Source of the DNA: Anaeromyxobacter paludicola
Lineage (GTDB): Bacteria > Myxococcota > Myxococcia > Myxococcales > Anaeromyxobacteraceae
DNA: 64,000 nt
Direction: 5' to 3'
NCBI RefSeq assembly: GCF_023169965.1
Contig: NZ_AP025592.1
Coordinates: forward strand, 3,100,001-3,164,000
Part shown: one piece after another, positions 61,305 through 64,000 of the stretch
How the letters are laid out: the number at the start of each line of letters is the position of its first letter
How positions within the stretch are numbered: position 1 is the first letter of the stretch
Made by a program: the position numbers and the translations under genes
The notes under the pieces: generated by a model
The model's input: only the letters and a program-made list of their open reading frames with translations
Databases searched by the model: none
What the model was told of the DNA's origin: nothing

Positions 61305-62777
61305 CTAGCGGAACGGCCCGTCGTCGGGCCAGACGAGCACCCGGACCATGCCCTGCACCGGGAAGTAGCGGGCCGTGTAGACGTATCCACCGTCCAGGTC
61401 GAGCTCCTGGTGGTTGTTGACGGCGCGGAAGGGACCGTACTCCCCCCGCCGCGCGTCGGTCACCGCCGTGTCGATGCGCTCGAACGCCTCGAGGGTGACC
61501 GCGCCGTCGGGCAGCCACACGGCGACCGCGTGCTCCCGCATCGATCGGAAGGTCTCGGGCAGCCGCAGGACGAGGCAGCCGAGCGTCGCGAGGACGACCG
61601 CCACGCCGACGGCCGGCTGGCACCTCGCGATCACGAACGACAGGAACGTGAACGTCAAGATCACCGCGATCGGGTACGGATAGTAGTACTGCACGCCGAC
61701 CCCCCGGTACATCGCGAGGACGACGAAGAACGCCACGCACAGCGCGCCGACCTGGAGCTGCACGGCCGGGTCGGTCACGAGCGCCTGCCACGCCCCGCGG
61801 GCCAGGCCGACCACGCCGCCGGGCCGCTCCCGCGCCGCCGCCTTCCACGCGCCAGCGCCGAGCAGGGCGGCGAAGAGCAGGGTCCCCGGGGTGGTCAGGA
61901 TCGACTGGAACGTCGCGAAGGCGTACGCGAAGGAGTGGCCGAGCTCGCGCGCGAACGGCTCGTGCGGCGTGTCGAAGCCGCCCTTCCGGATCACCCACGG
62001 CATCTCGCCGAAGAGCCCTCCCAGGATGGCGTGATAGGCGACCAGCGCCGCCAGCGCGGCGAGCGCGCCGAGCGCGAGCGCGCCACCCAGCGCCAGCGCC
62101 GGGCGCTCGGAGCCCGCGCGGCGGCGGACGTGGTTGAAGGTGCCGGCGGCCAGGACGGCCATGACCATCACCAGGCCGATCTCGTCCGAGAAGGCCGCGC
62201 CGACGAGCGCGACCGCCCGGGCGACGGCCGCGCGCGAGAGCAGGAAGAGGAGGACGAAAGTGACGCAGGTGTACTTGGCGTACGTGAACTGCATCTCGTA
62301 CGCGTAGAAGGTCATGGGGTCGAGGGCGGCGAGGGCGAAGGCGAGGCAGGCCATCGTCTGCCTCCGCTCCGCCGGCTCGACGTGGCGCGTGACGAGCCGG
62401 GCCAGCAGCCCCGCGTTGAGCAGCAGCACGCCGAGCGTGAGCCAGCTCACGAATGGGAACGGGAGGCGGCTCCGGATCGCGGCCTCGAGGCCGAACAGGA
62501 GGTAGTTGACCAGGCGACCGCGGCTCAGGTCGTACGCGTTGACCCGCTGCAGGGCCTCCCAGAAGGCCGCGGGCGCCTCCCGCCAGCCGTGGACGGTCCC
62601 GTACACCTCCTGGAAGATCCCCATGAAGTGCAGGGCGTCCGGGTGGATCAGCCGCACCGGCGGGCGCACCAGCGTGAAGGCGATCACGCCCCCGACCAGC
62701 AGCGCCGCCGCGCCCGCCTTGGCCGCGGCCCCGGGGGAGCAGGCGCGCGGCTCGCCGCGCTTCGCGTCGTCGTTCAC
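61305..62777 (-). CDS. Polytopic membrane protein of unknown function
   Basis: A 490-residue protein with about ten to eleven membrane helices. The first helix ('GAAALLVGGVIAFTLVRPP') is followed by a periplasmic loop, as in GT-C type transferases, but no clear DxD or ExD is visible there ('HPDALHFMGIFQEVYG' is the nearest). A soluble domain of about 100 residues ends the protein ('VNNHQELDLDGGYVYTARYFPVQGMVRVLVWPDDGPFR'). It could be a GT-C-like sugar transferase or a polymerase-like protein of the locus; I cannot decide. It is convergent with the GT2/methyltransferase fusion across 52 bases. Confidence 0.75.
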   Translation of the reverse strand: MNDDAKRGEPRACSPGAAAKAGAAALLVGGVIAFTLVRPPVRLIHPDALHFMGIFQEVYGTVHGWREAPAAFWEALQRVNAYDLSRGRLVNYLLFGLEAAIRSRLPFPFVSWLTLGVLLLNAGLLARLVTRHVEPAERRQTMACLAFALAALDPMTFYAYEMQFTYAKYTCVTFVLLFLLSRAAVARAVALVGAAFSDEIGLVMVMAVLAAGTFNHVRRRAGSERPALALGGALALGALAALAALVAYHAILGGLFGEMPWVIRKGGFDTPHEPFARELGHSFAYAFATFQSILTTPGTLLFAALLGAGAWKAAARERPGGVVGLARGAWQALVTDPAVQLQVGALCVAFFVVLAMYRGVGVQYYYPYPIAVILTFTFLSFVIARCQPAVGVAVVLATLGCLVLRLPETFRSMREHAVAVWLPDGAVTLEAFERIDTAVTDARRGEYGPFRAVNNHQELDLDGGYVYTARYFPVQGMVRVLVWPDDGPFR

Positions 62778-62832
62778 GTGGGGAGAGATACCACACCGCG
62801 CCGGGCCCCTGCCCGGACCCTCCCCGACCCCG

Positions 62833-64000
62833 CTACGTCGCCCACGGCTGGTTCGGCTGCGCCGGCGAGCCGCTGAGCCCGGTCTGCGAGGCCTGGCGGA
62901 GCTGCGCCGCCACCCCCTGGTAGCTGTGCAGCTTGTTGGCGTGGGCCACCACCTGCACCTCGCCGTCGTCGGCCAGGACCCGGCGCACCAGCTCGTCGCC
63001 GAGGGACGGGACGAGCTCGAGCGGGCCCTCGCAGAAGTTGCAGGTGCGGGTGTGCTCGACGCCCATGGCCCCGCACTGCTTGCAGCGCCAGCCGTCGGCG
63101 TCGAAGTCGGCCTCGAGGAGCAGCCGCCCCACGCGCCGCTCGTTGACCGCGAGGACCACGTCCTCGAGCCCCAGCACCGAGAGGGAGCCGCGCAGGGCCT
63201 GCCCCACCGCGCCGTCGATCCGCGCGATCTCGTCCCGCGCCTGCGCCACCGCCACCGCCTCGGCCGCCCGGGCGACGAGCTCGGCCCGCCCGCCCGCGCC
63301 GCCGTTGCCGTTGGTCCCCTCCGCCGGCGCCGGGTAGCGCGCGGCGATGCGATCGCAGACCCGCTCCGGCAGCTCGCGCTCGAAGTTCGCGAGGGCCTGC
63401 TGCGGTCCGAAGAGCACCACGTGGCTGCGCGGCGCGCGGTCGAACAGGTGCACCAGCTCGTCGGCGGCCATGCGCCGGAACCGGGCCAGCAGCTCGTCCA
63501 CGTGGCGCGCGTTCTTCTCGGCCCGCTCGAACTGCTCGCCGGCGCCGGCGCCGAAGGAGGCGTCGCCCACCCGGCGCGGCATGGGGCCGGCGACCGTGAT
63601 CTCCCCGACCACCTCGTTGGCGGCCACCTCGTAGATGTGCGCGCCGCGGACGGAGGCCAGCACCACCAGCGCCGGCTCGAGCTCTCCCGCGAGCCGGGCG
63701 AGCTGCAGGAGCCGCGGGACCCGGTCCACCGTGAACTGGTTCTCGAGCGGCTCGTGGAAGAAGAGCGGCTTCCAGAGCCCGATCCGGCCGCAGGCGAAGA
63801 GCGCGAGGCCGCGCTTCCCCTCCCCCGCGCTCCGCTCGAAGGTCTGCTGCACGAGCTCGCGCGCCTGCTCGAGGGTGCGCGCGAGCGAGGCCTGCTCCGG
63901 CTCGGCCCGGCCCGCGAGCGCGGCCTTGGTCCGCTCCTGCAGCCAGACCCGGACCCGATCGCGCTGCTGCTCGTCGTTCCAGCGGATGTCGAGGTAGAGG
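62833..64000 (-). CDS. Partial bacterial release-factor-like (baeRF/Vms1-type) protein with zinc ribbon
   Basis: About 388 codons; the 5' end lies beyond 64000. The visible start of the frame reads 'LYLDIRWNDEQQRDRVRVWL'. 'ALFACGRIGLWKPLFFHEPLENQFTVDRVPRL', 'LVVLASVRGAHIYEV' and 'HVVLFGPQQALANFERELPE' match the baeRF (bacterial archaeo-eukaryotic release factor, family 10) and Vms1-like fold. A zinc ribbon near the C-terminus has 'CKQCGAMGVEHTRTCNFC'. Related proteins act at the ribosome in release or rescue; the GGQ-like loop cannot be judged here ('EGTNGNGGAGG' sits near the expected place). Confidence 0.72.
   Translation of the reverse strand, partial: LYLDIRWNDEQQRDRVRVWLQERTKAALAGRAEPEQASLARTLEQARELVQQTFERSAGEGKRGLALFACGRIGLWKPLFFHEPLENQFTVDRVPRLLQLARLAGELEPALVVLASVRGAHIYEVAANEVVGEITVAGPMPRRVGDASFGAGAGEQFERAEKNARHVDELLARFRRMAADELVHLFDRAPRSHVVLFGPQQALANFERELPERVCDRIAARYPAPAEGTNGNGGAGGRAELVARAAEAVAVAQARDEIARIDGAVGQALRGSLSVLGLEDVVLAVNERRVGRLLLEADFDADGWRCKQCGAMGVEHTRTCNFCEGPLELVPSLGDELVRRVLADDGEVQVVAHANKLHSYQGVAAQLRQASQTGLSGSPAQPNQPWAT

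Overview
The window is very GC-rich (third codon positions almost always G or C) and densely packed with genes. It carries lipoproteins with myxobacterial flavour, DUF5916, MoxR/Bat and DUF4175 genes, choice-of-anchor D repeats and a large exopolysaccharide locus. This fits a deltaproteobacterium of the Myxococcota, most likely Anaeromyxobacter or a close relative. That assignment is an inference from composition and gene families; there is no rRNA or other marker gene here. No tRNA, rRNA, CRISPR array, insertion sequence or integrase was seen.

Region 1 (1-9.1 kb) holds envelope and protease genes: a partial PD40-type lipoprotein, a TPR lipoprotein with a minimal zincin domain, a stand-alone PD-(D/E)XK nuclease with a probable Fe-S cluster, an M16 peptidase pair (one active, one without zinc ligands) and a DUF5916 outer-membrane protein.

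Region 2 (9.1-20.5 kb) is a MoxR/Bat-like module. On the minus strand it reads DUF4175, gluzincin-type peptidase, MoxR ATPase, DUF58, BatA/VWA. Divergent from it is an ECF sigma factor with a zinc-finger anti-sigma factor. A family of palindromic REP-like repeats, in two orientations, fills the gaps between genes from 2.2 to 21.7 kb and also sits in frame inside at least three coding sequences.

Region 3 (19.8-31.4 kb) holds secreted proteins: a 1840-residue multicopper oxidase fused to a fibronectin-like domain and seven choice-of-anchor D repeats, an Ig-like lipoprotein after it, an FKBP prolyl isomerase, and two related lipoproteins facing each other across a clear rho-independent terminator.

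Region 4 (31.6-61.3 kb) is a Wzx/Wzy-type capsule or exopolysaccharide locus. It has an initiating phosphoglycosyltransferase (WecA/MraY family), a Wzc-type tyrosine kinase, undecaprenol/diacylglycerol kinase and PAP2 phosphatase, two flippases, a polymerase, about nine glycosyltransferases, an acetyltransferase, three methyltransferase domains, a Wzi-like protein, an acyltransferase-3, and a Wza/Wzb pair about 18 kb from Wzc. Most genes are on the minus strand and coupled by 4-base stop/start overlaps. The stretch from about 39.9 to 44.3 kb is visibly less GC-rich and holds a methyltransferase, a glycosyltransferase fused to a phosphotransferase-like domain, and the polymerase. This looks like an acquired serotype-type core inside a conserved frame.

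Region 5 (61.3-64 kb) holds a polytopic membrane protein of unknown role and the C-terminal part of a bacterial release-factor-like (baeRF/Vms1-like) protein that runs off the window end.
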